Below are positions 1-7,989 of a DNA stretch of 64,000 nucleotides, one piece after another. Under the pieces are notes generated by a model. The model was not told the origin of the DNA. It did no database searches and worked only from the letters and a program-made list of their open reading frames with translations. The number at the start of each line of letters is the position of its first letter. Position 1 is the stretch's first letter. The stretch spans positions 1,054,001-1,118,000 of the forward strand of contig NZ_JBBPCL010000001.1 of NCBI RefSeq assembly GCF_038039215.1, given 5' to 3'. The stretch is from Pseudonocardia sp. T1-2H. Lineage in GTDB: Bacteria; Actinomycetota; Actinomycetes; Mycobacteriales; Pseudonocardiaceae. The position numbers and the translations under genes were made by a program.

Positions 1-840
1 GTCGCGGTGCCACCCCTCGAGCAGCTCGATCACCGGCGCCGGGCCGCCCGGGCCGTAGGTGCGCGGGTACTCGCCGAAGGGCCCCTCGGCCTCGCGGCGA
101 CCGGCCCGGAACCGGCCCTCCAGCACGAACTCGGCCCGCGCGGGGACGAGCGCGTCGACGGTCGGCGCCGCCACCAGCTCGATCGGCTCGGGAGCCAGCG
201 CGTTCGCCACGCCGTAGTCGTCCAGCTCCCGGTCCGCCGGCGACTGGCTGGCCAGGACCAGCGCCGGGTGCACCCCGACGACGAGCGCGACGTCGAGGTC
301 GCGGCCCGCCGCCTCGGCCTCGGTGAAGATCCGGCGCAGACGTCCGGGCAGCAGCAGCGCGCGCAGCTCCCGTTCGCCCGCGGCCTGCAGCCGGTTGATC
401 GACAGGTTCATCCGGCCGCTCGCCGGGTCCCGCACCACGACCAGCGCCGAGGTCAGGTAGAGGCCTCCGTCCCGGGAGTGCTGCCGGGTGAGCGGCAGCG
501 CGGACAGCAGCCGGTCGCCGGTGAGGCGGTTCGCGAGCACCGGCGCGTCCGCCGGCTCGACCTGCGGGCAGGGCGCCGGGTCGTCGAGCGCGGCGGCGAA
601 CCGGTCCGCGACGTCGTGCGGGTCGCAGCCCAGCGCGAGCCCGAGGTGCTCGCGGCCCGGCACGGTGTTGCCCACCAGCGGGAACTCCGCGCCCTCGACG
701 TCGTCGAAGTGGACCGCGCGTCGGCCGTCGGCCCGTTCCAGGACCGCGGCGACGTCCTGGTCCGGGCCGATCGGGGCCTTCAGCCGGACGAGCTCGCCCC
801 GGGAGTCGAGCATGCCCAGCCAGGAGCGCAGGTCCGTCAC
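1..840 (-). CDS. UbiD family decarboxylase, N-terminal part (runs off the window)
   Basis: The first 280 codons of a prenylated-FMN-dependent decarboxylase of the UbiD family are present; the 3' end lies outside the window. Visible family motifs are SGRMNLSINRLQ near residues 141-152, in the region that binds prenyl-FMN and metal, and EGPFGEY near residues 252-258. The start is a GTG that overlaps the stop of the upstream dehydrogenase gene as GTGA, so the two are translationally coupled. UbiD enzymes reversibly decarboxylate aromatic or unsaturated acids. With the P450, MHS transporter and SDR of the same operon, I infer a role in catabolism of an aromatic acid; the substrate cannot be read from the sequence. 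Confidence 0.85.
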   Translation of the reverse strand, partial: MTDLRSWLGMLDSRGELVRLKAPIGPDQDVAAVLERADGRRAVHFDDVEGAEFPLVGNTVPGREHLGLALGCDPHDVADRFAAALDDPAPCPQVEPADAPVLANRLTGDRLLSALPLTRQHSRDGGLYLTSALVVVRDPASGRMNLSINRLQAAGERELRALLLPGRLRRIFTEAEAAGRDLDVALVVGVHPALVLASQSPADRELDDYGVANALAPEPIELVAAPTVDALVPARAEFVLEGRFRAGRREAEGPFGEYPRTYGPGGPAPVIELLEGWHRD

Positions 841-1625
841 GTGAACACCCCGCCGCCGTCGACCACCACGGTCTGCCCGGTCACGAACCCGCTCGACGGC
901 GACGCCAGCCACAGCACGGCACCGACCAGGTCGTCGGGCGCCATCTCGCGGCCGAGCGCGCGACCCTTGGCGGCCATCGCGATGTAGTCGCCGGTGTTCA
1001 GGACGCGGCTGGCGTCGTCGCTGACCAGGCCGGGGGCGACCCCGTTGACGGTGATGGTGTCGCCGCCCAGCTCGCGCGCCGCAGCCCGGGTGAGCCCGTC
1101 GACGGCGGCCTTGGAGGCGACGTAGTGCGCGAACCCGGGCGCGCCCATCCGGGCGACGGTGGAGGAGATGTTGACGATCCGGCCGCCGCCGCCCTCGCGC
1201 ATCACCGGGGCGACCGCCTTGATGGCCTGCCAGGTGCCGCGCACGTTGACGGTGAGCACCCGGTCCCACTCGTCGTTCGTCAGCTCGGTGAGGTGCTTCT
1301 TGCCGCCCAGGCCCTGGTAGATCGCGGCGTTGTTGACCAGCGCGTCGATCCGGCCGAACTCGCTGCGGGCGGTGTCGACGACGCGTCCCCAGTCGTCGTC
1401 GGAGGTGACGTCGGCGGCGACGAACACGACCCGCCCGCCGCCGGCGGCCGTGATCTTCTCGGCCAGCGCGGTGCCGGTGTCGGTCGCGGCGGCCACGTCC
1501 GTGGCGACGACGTCCGCGCCCGCCGCGGCGAACGCGGCCACGTAGTCGCCGCCGATCCCGCCGCCGGCGCCGGTGACGACGACGGTGCGGCCCCGGTGCT
1601 CGGAGTGGCCGTTCTCGGTGCTCAT
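837..1625 (-). CDS. SDR family NAD(P)-dependent oxidoreductase
   Basis: A classical short-chain dehydrogenase of 262 residues. The nucleotide-binding TGAGGGIG is at residues 18-25, the NNAA motif at 98-101, the catalytic serine in NISS near 152-155, and the YVASK active site at Y168/K172. An Asp in VATD after the second beta strand suggests NAD+ preference. The ATG is preceded by a strong AAAGGACCTCC ribosome-binding region. It lies between the transporter gene (26 bp upstream) and the UbiD-type gene (GTGA overlap) and is probably co-transcribed with both. It likely oxidises an alcohol or dihydrodiol intermediate of the same pathway. Confidence 0.9.
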   Translation of the reverse strand: MSTENGHSEHRGRTVVVTGAGGGIGGDYVAAFAAAGADVVATDVAAATDTGTALAEKITAAGGGRVVFVAADVTSDDDWGRVVDTARSEFGRIDALVNNAAIYQGLGGKKHLTELTNDEWDRVLTVNVRGTWQAIKAVAPVMREGGGGRIVNISSTVARMGAPGFAHYVASKAAVDGLTRAAARELGGDTITVNGVAPGLVSDDASRVLNTGDYIAMAAKGRALGREMAPDDLVGAVLWLASPSSGFVTGQTVVVDGGGVFT

Positions 1626-1651
1626 GGAATGGAGGTCCTTTCGGGGTGGGC

Positions 1652-3037
1652 TCAGGCCCGGTCGGCGGGGGCGGGCGGCGTGGCCGGTGCTCGGTCCGAG
1701 CCGTGCGCCGGCTCCTCACGGTCCAGCGCGCCGCGGGTCTCGGGCACGAACAGCGCGCCGATCAGGAACAGCGCCACGACGGCGCCGAGGAAGATCGCCA
1801 GCCGGCCCGGGATGTCGGCCACGGTGGGGCTGGCCAGGCTGACGAAGGTCGTGGTCAGCCCGCCGATCGCGAAGCCGCCGTTCCAGATCAGCGCGGTCGC
1901 AGTGGCCCGCAGCCGGGTCGGGAACAGCTCGTTGAGGAAGATCGGGACCGCGGCGTAGGACGCGTTCGCGAGCACGGTCAGCAGCAACCCGTAGACGAGC
2001 AGGGTGCCCGTGTCGTCAGGCCCGAGGCCGGCCATGCCGGTGACCAGCAGCGGCAGCGCGAACAGGTTGACCACGCCGATCGTCAGGAACACCGGGCGGC
2101 GCCCGTAGCGCTCCGAGAGGTGCCCGGTCAGCAGCGCGATCGGCAGGATCGCCAGGCTCGTCCACACCAGCAGCACCCCGCGCGGACCGGTCGCGAGCTC
2201 GTTGATCTGGGCGAGGAACGTCGGGAGGTAGCCCGAGGTCAGGTAGTACTGGGCGCCGGCACCGATCACCAGCGCGATGCTCGCGATGAGCGTGCGGGTG
2301 GTGGTCGCGCTCAGCAGGTCCCGGGCCCGCGCGGGTTCGCGCGCCTCGGCGGCGTCCTTGGCGGCCGCGACCCACACCGGTGACTCCTCGAGCACCCGGA
2401 AAAGCGCCAGGCTGAGCAGGGACGCGAGCAGGCCGGTGAAGAACATGACCCGCCATCCCCACGCGTCGAACGCGGGACCGGGGAAGGCCGCGGAGACGCC
2501 GAGGAACACCAGCGACGCGATGACCGCGCCGAGTCCGGCACCCCCGCCGCCGACCAGGCCGGAGACCAGGCCGCGCCAGCGCTGCGGCACGGTCTCGGTG
2601 CCCAGCGTGTGGGTCGAGGCGACGACGCCGCCCACGAACAGGCCCTGCACCAGCCGCAGCGCGACGAACACGATCGGCGCGACGACCCCGACGGTCTCGA
2701 AGGTCGGCAGCGCGCCCATGACGGCGGTGGCCAGGCCGACGCCGCCGACGGTGACGACCATGCAGCGGCGTCGCCCGTGCTTGTCGGCGTAGCGGCCGAA
2801 CACGGCGCCGCCGAGGGGGCGCATCACCAGGCTCACGCCGAACGACGCGAACGTCGCCGCCAGCGTCAGGGTGGGACTGGAGCTGGGGAAGAACAGCGGC
2901 CCGATCGTCGAGGCGACGTAGAGCAGGATGAACAGGTCGAACAGGTCGAAGGCGAACCCCACGGCCGACGCGGTGCCCGCGGTGATCATCTGCTTCGGGC
3001 TGGGGACCGGGATGCCCGGCACGGCGGCGCTCACCAC
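1652..3037 (-). CDS. MFS transporter, metabolite:H+ symporter (MHS) type
   Basis: A 461-residue integral membrane protein with about twelve hydrophobic helices. The MFS loop motif between helices 2 and 3 is visible as GRYADKHGRRR near residues 87-97, and the N-terminus AVGFAFDLFDLFILLYVAS is typical of the MHS group that takes up organic and aromatic acids with protons. The proposed GTG start overlaps the stop of the upstream P450 gene; a second GTG follows one codon later and could equally be used. The C-terminal tail is hydrophilic and Pro/Ala-rich. It probably imports the substrate handled by the P450, SDR and UbiD-like enzymes. Confidence 0.88.
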   Translation of the reverse strand: MVSAAVPGIPVPSPKQMITAGTASAVGFAFDLFDLFILLYVASTIGPLFFPSSSPTLTLAATFASFGVSLVMRPLGGAVFGRYADKHGRRRCMVVTVGGVGLATAVMGALPTFETVGVVAPIVFVALRLVQGLFVGGVVASTHTLGTETVPQRWRGLVSGLVGGGGAGLGAVIASLVFLGVSAAFPGPAFDAWGWRVMFFTGLLASLLSLALFRVLEESPVWVAAAKDAAEAREPARARDLLSATTTRTLIASIALVIGAGAQYYLTSGYLPTFLAQINELATGPRGVLLVWTSLAILPIALLTGHLSERYGRRPVFLTIGVVNLFALPLLVTGMAGLGPDDTGTLLVYGLLLTVLANASYAAVPIFLNELFPTRLRATATALIWNGGFAIGGLTTTFVSLASPTVADIPGRLAIFLGAVVALFLIGALFVPETRGALDREEPAHGSDRAPATPPAPADRA

Positions 3038-4213
3038 GTCACCGGCAGCCTGCGCACACCGAGGTGGCGCCCTCCGCCCTCGAGCGGGTCGGTCCGCTCG
3101 ACCTCCCCGTCCACCCGGAAGCCCGGGATCCGCCGCAGCACGGTCTCGACCGCGATCTTGATCTCCAGCTTGGCCAGCGCCATCCCCGGGCAGGTGTGGA
3201 TGCCCGCGCCGAACGCGAGGTGCCGGTTGGGACGCCGGTCGATGACGACCTCGTCGGCCCGGTCGAACGCGTCGGGGTCCCGGTTGGCCGAGGCGAACAG
3301 CAGCAGCACCCGCTCACCGGCCTTCAGCTGCTGCCCGGCCAGGCAGGCGTCGGTCGTCAGCTGCCGGGGGAACCAGTGCAGCGGCGTCTCGAAGCGCAGG
3401 ATCTCGTCGATCATCGACGGCACCAGCTTCGGCTCGTCGACCAGCCGCTGCTGCACGTCCGGGTGCTCGGCGAGGTAGAGCAGGGTGTTGCTCAGCCCGA
3501 GCGCGGTCGAGTCGTGCCCCGCGTAGGTCAGGATGAACATCATGTTCGCGAGCTCGTCGTCGGTCGCGCCGAGCTTCCCGGTTGGCCTCGACGAGCCCGG
3601 TCAGGAAGTCGTCCTTCGGCTCCGCCCGGCGGGCCTCGAACAGCGAGATCCAGTACTTGCAGACCCGGTCGATGATCTCGCGGCCCCTGGGCCCGCCCGC
3701 GTGCTCCAGGAACTCCTCGGAGTAGGTGCGGATGTCCGCGGCCTGCTCCGGGCCGAGGTCGTAGAGCTGGGTGATGACGTCGAGCGGCACCGGCGTGGAC
3801 AGCTCGGCCACCAGCTCCGCGCGGCCGCGGTCGGCGAACGCGTCGACGAGCCGGTCGACGGTGGCCTGGATCTTCGGCTCCATCGCCTTGGCCGCTGCAC
3901 CGCTGGTCAGCGGCGCGATCAGGGCGCGGAAACCGGCGTGCTCGGGCGGATCGTGGTCGATCGGCGGGAACCGGCTGTCCGAGACGGCCGGTACGTACAC
4001 CCCACCGGTGGAGGAGTAGGTCCCGTGGTCGAGGGCGACGGCGCGGACGTCCTCGTAGCGCGACACCGCCCAGTACCCGCCGTGCCGCTCGCCGTGCGCC
4101 ACCGGGCAGCGCTCACGGAGCTCGCCGTAGACCTCGTAGGCACGGTCGGGGGACAACCCCGGGTCGTGCGGATCGAATTCCGGGATGGTCGTGCTCGGCC
4201 TGCTGTCGGGCAC
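3031..4213 (-). CDS. cytochrome P450 (one-base frameshift at GAGCTTC, 3571-3577)
   Basis: Two frames together encode a complete P450 of about 393 residues. The N-terminal frame runs from a GTG start at 4213, behind the ribosome-binding site GAGAAGAGG, to about 3577. The C-terminal frame holds the I-helix motif AGHDST, the ExxR motif as EILR, and the heme loop FGAGIHTCPG. Removing one base from GAGCTTC (GAAGCTC on the coding strand) restores the uninterrupted reading NRELGATDDELANM. All catalytic motifs are intact, so I treat the shift as a probable sequence error. No ferredoxin or reductase gene is adjacent. It is the first gene of the operon leading to the transporter, SDR and UbiD-type decarboxylase, suggesting hydroxylation or demethylation of an imported aromatic compound. 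Confidence 0.85.
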
Positions 4214-4308
4214 CGTTGCCTCTTCTCGACGCGTCGCTGTGTGCGCACGAGTCTGTGACGCGGGTCGCCACGGGTCGATCGGCAACTGGCTATGCCACTG
4301 ATAGCCGG

Positions 4309-4563
4309 TCACTCGTCGGGGTCGAGGTCCGCCTCCGCTGCGGTGCGCCACTGCTCCGCGACGTCGGCCGGGTCGGCCTCCGGCGGCGGTGCCTCGGGCG
4401 GGACGGAGACGATCAGGTCCTCGATGTCCTCGGCGACGTCCGCCGGATCCGCCTCCAGCGGGATGCTGACGTCCAGCTCGCTCTCGTCGACCGGCTCGTC
4501 GTCGCCCGGCACCACCGGCTGCTGCTGCTCGACGACGTCCTCGATCGGATCCTCGTTACCCAT
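4309..4563 (-). CDS. small acidic hypothetical protein
   Basis: An 84-residue, highly acidic protein with almost no hydrophobic core. It begins MGNEDPIEDVVEQQQ and contains two copies of an EADPADVAE segment (near residues 38-46 and 63-71), pointing to internal duplication. Codon usage is typical of the genome (G/C third positions). I do not recognise the family. It stands alone between the P450 operon and the tct operon, on the same strand as both. Confidence 0.6.
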   Translation of the reverse strand: MGNEDPIEDVVEQQQPVVPGDDEPVDESELDVSIPLEADPADVAEDIEDLIVSVPPEAPPPEADPADVAEQWRTAAEADLDPDE

Positions 4564-4613
4564 CCCGCAGGGGTGCCCCTCGGGTCCTCGGCTACACGCG
4601 GTTCGGCCCGAGA

Positions 4614-4691
4614 CCCCGACTCGCGCGGCTTCGGACCCCGACTCGCGCGGCTTCAGACCCCGACTCGCGCGGCTTCGGACCCCGACTCGCG
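4614..4691. repeat. 22-bp tandem direct repeat, three full copies plus a partial one
   Basis: The unit beginning CCCCGACTCGCGCGGCTTC is repeated head to tail at 4614-4635, 4636-4657 (one mismatch) and 4658-4679. A partial fourth copy of about 12 bp follows. The units abut without spacers, so this is not a CRISPR array. It lies in the short gap between the tctA end and the small acidic gene and shares its core with the hairpin at 4677-4726. Confidence 0.85.
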
Positions 4692-4726
4692 GGGTCGAGG
4701 GTGGTGGTTTCCGCGAGTCGGGGTCC
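4677..4726 (-). terminator. strong hairpin after tctA, probable terminator
   Basis: GGACCCCGACTCGCGG at 4677-4692 is complementary to CCGCGAGTCGGGGTCC at 4711-4726, giving a perfect 16-bp stem with an 18-base loop. It starts about 23 bp after the tctA stop codon in the direction of transcription. There is no U-run, as is common for actinobacterial terminators. Its left arm is the fourth, partial copy of the tandem 22-bp repeat. Confidence 0.6.
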
Positions 4727-4748
4727 TGGGCCTGCCGAGTCGGTGTGA

Positions 4749-6290
4749 TCAGACGAGCTCGTCGTCCTTCGCCCTCGCCTCGTCCGATCCGGGCCGGGGC
4801 GCCGCCGGCCGGGTGGGCAGGGCCCTGCGGATCAGCGGGAAGGCCAGGAGCAGGGCGATCACCGTGTAGACCCCGATCGCCAGCGGCGTGGAGAACAGGG
4901 TGGAGACGTCGCCGTCCGCGATCTGCAGGGAGCGGCGCAGCTGCAGTTCGGCGTCCGGGCCCAGGATCACCCCGAGGATCGCCGGGAGGACCGGCAGTCC
5001 GAACCGGCGCATCAGGAACCCGATCGCGCCGATCACGAGCAGCACCAGGATGTCCACCGGCTGCCCGGACACCGCGTACGCGCCGACGCAGGCGAAGAAC
5101 AGGATGCCCGCGTACAGGTACGGCCGCGGGATCCGCAGCAGCGTCGCCCAGAGCGGCGCGAGCGGCAGGTTGAGCACCAGCAGCAGCACCAGGCCGATGA
5201 ACAGGCTGGCGATCAGCGTCCAGACCAGGTCCGGCTCGCTCTGGAACAGCAGCGGGCCGGGCTGGATGCCGAACTGCTGGAACGCCGCGAGCATGACGGC
5301 GGCGATCGCCGTCGTCGGCAGGCCCAGGGTGAGCATCGTGGACATCGTGCCCGCGGACGACGCGCTGGCCGCGGACTCCGGACCGGCGACGCCCTCGATC
5401 GCGCCCTTGCCGAACTCGTCCTTGTGCTTCGAGAGCCGGCGCTCGGTGACGTAGGAGAGGAACGTCGGGATCTCCGCGCCGCCGGCCGGGATCGAGCCGA
5501 ACGGGAACCCGATGAACGGCCCGCGCAGCCACGGCTTCCAGGTCCGCTTGAGGTCCGCCTTCGACAGCCACGGCCGCCCGACGGGGATGACCTCCTGCTG
5601 GGTGCGGCGCAGGTGCGCGGCCACCCACAGGGCCTCGCCGACGGCGAACAGCCCGACCGCGACGATGACGACGTCGATGCCGTCGGCGAGCTGCGGCACG
5701 CCGAACGTGAGCCGCGGCTGGCCGCTGATCGGGTCCAGCCCGACGAGCCCGATCGTCAGCCCGAGCGCGAGCGAGGCGAAGCCTCGGATCCGCGAGCTGC
5801 CGAGCACCGAGGTCACCGCCACGAACGCGAGCACCATGATCGCGAAGTAGTCCGGCGCGCCGATGTTCACGGCGACGGACGCGACGAGCGGGGCCAGCAG
5901 GACCAGCCCGCAGACGCCCAGGAATCCGCCGACGAAGTGCCCGATCGCGGCCGTGGCGAGGGCCTGCGCCCCGCGCCCGGACTTCGCCATCGGGTTGCCC
6001 TCGATCGCCGCGACCACCGCCGCGCTCTCGCCGGGGGTGTTGAGCAGGATCGACGTCGTCGACCCGCCGAACATGGCGCCGAAGTAGATGCCGGCGAACA
6101 TGATGAACGCGCCGGTGGGGTCGAAGGCGTAGGTGACGGGCAGCAGCAGCGCGACGGCCATCGCCGGGCCGATGCCCGGGAGCACGCCGATCGCGGTGCC
6201 GAGGAGGACGCCGAGGGCGGCGAAGAGGAGGTTGCCCGGGGTCAGCGCGGCGCCGAACCCGTCCATGAGGTGGGACAGGGACTCGATCAC
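4749..6290 (-). CDS. tctA: tripartite tricarboxylate transporter, large permease TctA
   Basis: A 513-residue polytopic membrane protein with about twelve hydrophobic segments. Family signatures include GIGVLPGIGPAMAVALLLP near residues 35-55, GAMFGGSTTSILLNTPGE in the first half and GLPTTAIAAVMLAAF in the second, consistent with the two-fold pseudo-repeat of TctA. The GTG start overlaps the tctB stop as GTGA. With the periplasmic-type TctC and the small TctB it forms a binding-protein-dependent secondary transporter for citrate or a similar carboxylate. The adjacent CitA/CitB-like pair supports a carboxylate substrate. The C-terminal 30 residues are charged and probably cytoplasmic. Confidence 0.93.
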   Translation of the reverse strand: MIESLSHLMDGFGAALTPGNLLFAALGVLLGTAIGVLPGIGPAMAVALLLPVTYAFDPTGAFIMFAGIYFGAMFGGSTTSILLNTPGESAAVVAAIEGNPMAKSGRGAQALATAAIGHFVGGFLGVCGLVLLAPLVASVAVNIGAPDYFAIMVLAFVAVTSVLGSSRIRGFASLALGLTIGLVGLDPISGQPRLTFGVPQLADGIDVVIVAVGLFAVGEALWVAAHLRRTQQEVIPVGRPWLSKADLKRTWKPWLRGPFIGFPFGSIPAGGAEIPTFLSYVTERRLSKHKDEFGKGAIEGVAGPESAASASSAGTMSTMLTLGLPTTAIAAVMLAAFQQFGIQPGPLLFQSEPDLVWTLIASLFIGLVLLLVLNLPLAPLWATLLRIPRPYLYAGILFFACVGAYAVSGQPVDILVLLVIGAIGFLMRRFGLPVLPAILGVILGPDAELQLRRSLQIADGDVSTLFSTPLAIGVYTVIALLLAFPLIRRALPTRPAAPRPGSDEARAKDDELV

Positions 6291-6827
6291 CCGAACACTC
6301 CCATCAGCGGCCCGCCCGGCAGGTCGACGCCGAGCAGCGCGTCGAACAGGACCCAGGTCACCAGGGACACCCCGGCCGCGATCACGAAGTCCCGCACGAT
6401 CGTGCGGGAGCCGAGCGAGTAGGTCGCGCCCCAGAACAGGACGGTGCCGGCGATCGGCCAGCCGAGCAGCGGGATGAGCACGGCGGTGGCGACCAGGATC
6501 CCGGCGAGCATGCCGACGGTGCGCAGGTCCGGGGGCGTGGACAGGTCGATGTCCTCGCCGGCCTCGGCCTCGCCGTGGCCGCCGCGCAGCACGTCGACGG
6601 TCAGGAGCACGGCCAGCAGCACCAGCGCCCCGCCGACGACGAACGCGACGGCGTGCGGGCCCAGCGGGTCCGAGCCCGCCGGAACCGCTCTCCAGGGTGG
6701 TGTCGACGACGACGAGCAGGCCGACGACGAACAGCAGCAGGGAGACACCGAGCTCGGAGTAGCGCCGGTACCAGGGGCCCTCCTGATCGGGTGAGGCCTG
6801 GTCGGGGCGGTCTTCCAACACGGTCAT
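6287..6827 (-). CDS. tctB: tripartite tricarboxylate transporter, small permease TctB (frameshifted)
   Basis: Two frames give a 179-residue protein with four hydrophobic helices. The ATG at 6827 overlaps the tctC stop as ATGA. The first frame reads MTVLEDRPDQ and a first helix (LLLFVVGLLVVVDTTLES), and the second resumes at SDPLGPHAVAFVVGGALVLL and runs to the stop overlapping tctA. One extra G in the GGCGGG stretch near 6675-6682 explains the shift: removing it gives the smooth reading ESGSGGSDPLG. The overlap with both neighbours is conserved, so I regard the gene as functional and the shift as a likely sequence error. Confidence 0.82.
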
Positions 6828-7840
6828 GACGTCAGCCCCAGTTCCCGCAGCACCCCGGCCACGCGCGTGTTCTCGTCGGCGAGGAAGGTTCCGAACGCGT
6901 CCCCGGGGACGAAGGCGTCGGCCCAGCCGTTGCGGGTGAGCGCCTCCTTCCACTCCGGGCTGTCGTGGAGCCTGCTGAACGCGCCGATCAGCTCCCGGCG
7001 GCCCTGGTCGTCTAGCCCGGGCGGCGCGACCATCCCGCGCCAGTTGGTGAACTCGACGTCCACGCCGGACTCCTTCAACGTGGGCGCGTCGACGCCCGGG
7101 ACCCGCTCGCCGGCGGTGACCGCGAGGACCCGCAGCTCACCGGCGTCGATCTGGTCCGCGTACTCGCCGAGCCCGGAGACACCGAACGCCACCTTGCCGC
7201 CGAGGACGGACGCGAGCAGCTCGCCGCCGCCGTCGTAGGAGACGTAGTTGACGTCCTTCGGCGGGAGGCCGACGGCCTTCGCCATCAGCATCGGGGCCAG
7301 GTGGTCCGGCCCGCCGGGGGAGGACCCGCCGCCGACGGGCACCGCGCCGGGATCGGCCTTCCACGCGGCGACCAGCTGGTCGATGCTGCGGTAGGGCGAG
7401 TCCTTCCCGACCACGACGATCTCCGTCTCCTCGGTCATCTTCGCGATCGGCGTGGTGTCCGCCAGGGTCGCGGTCGAGGAGTTCGTGTAGACGCTGCCGA
7501 CGACGCCGAGGCCCATCGACATGACGAGCCGGTCGTTGCCGCTCTCGTTGACCGTGCGGCCGAGGCCGACCGTGCCGCCCGCGCCGGGCAGGTTGAAGAC
7601 CTCGACGGCGCCGGTGGTGCCGGCGTCCTCGAACGCCTTCGCGGCGGTGCGGGCGGTGACGTCGTAGCCGCCGCCCGGGGTGTTGGGCACGAGCAGGCGC
7701 AGGCCGCGCAGCTGGTCGCCGTCACCCCCGCCGGTCGCGGCGCCGATCAGCGGCGGCACCAGCAGGACCGCGGCGGCCGCCACGACGACCGCCAGCACGG
7801 CCGACAGCCGTCTCGCCGGTGCTCTCTCCCGGGTGGACAT
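6824..7840 (-). CDS. tctC: tripartite tricarboxylate transporter substrate-binding protein TctC
   Basis: A 338-residue extracytoplasmic solute receptor of the TctC/Bug family. Residues 12-35 form a hydrophobic signal or anchor segment (LSAVLAVVVAAAAVLLVPPL). There is no lipobox cysteine, so it may remain tethered by the uncleaved N-terminus. The ligand-loop signature LLVPNTPGGGYD near residues 48-59 is typical of the family. It is the first gene of the tctCBA operon and faces the divergent sensor kinase gene across about 150 bp, a usual arrangement for regulation of the transporter by the two-component pair. Confidence 0.92.
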   Translation of the reverse strand: MSTRERAPARRLSAVLAVVVAAAAVLLVPPLIGAATGGGDGDQLRGLRLLVPNTPGGGYDVTARTAAKAFEDAGTTGAVEVFNLPGAGGTVGLGRTVNESGNDRLVMSMGLGVVGSVYTNSSTATLADTTPIAKMTEETEIVVVGKDSPYRSIDQLVAAWKADPGAVPVGGGSSPGGPDHLAPMLMAKAVGLPPKDVNYVSYDGGGELLASVLGGKVAFGVSGLGEYADQIDAGELRVLAVTAGERVPGVDAPTLKESGVDVEFTNWRGMVAPPGLDDQGRRELIGAFSRLHDSPEWKEALTRNGWADAFVPGDAFGTFLADENTRVAGVLRELGLTS

Positions 7841-7922
7841 CGATGTCCCGACCTCTCCGTCGAAGGGGATGTGTGGTGCGGGTCATCGTGCGGGCGGTGC
7901 GGGCGGATGTCTCGCTTGCCCG

Positions 7923-7947
7923 CACAACGGTCGTTGTGGTCGTTGTG
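7923..7947. promoter_or_regulatory. palindrome plus third half-site between tctC and the kinase gene
   Basis: CACAACGGTCGTTGTG at 7923-7938 is a 16-bp inverted repeat with a 2-base centre, and a further CGTTGTG follows at 7941-7947 with the same spacing as direct half-sites. A second hairpin, CGGGCTT-CGC-AAGCCCG, lies at 7952-7968 just before the kinase start. The position between divergent genes makes this a candidate operator for the CitB-like regulator. No binding data exist, so this is an inference from symmetry and location. Confidence 0.5.
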
Positions 7948-7989
7948 GTCACGGGCTTCGCAAGCCCGGTGTTCCCTAGTCTCTCCACC

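Noticed and set aside
3031..4213. Calling the P450 and the other one-base-shifted genes pseudogenes
   Set aside because: Both sides of each shift keep all catalytic motifs and normal codon use, and a single base at GAGCTC or in a C/G run repairs each one. Sequence error is more likely.
4614..4691. Possible CRISPR array
   Set aside because: The repeats abut directly with no spacers, and there are no cas genes.
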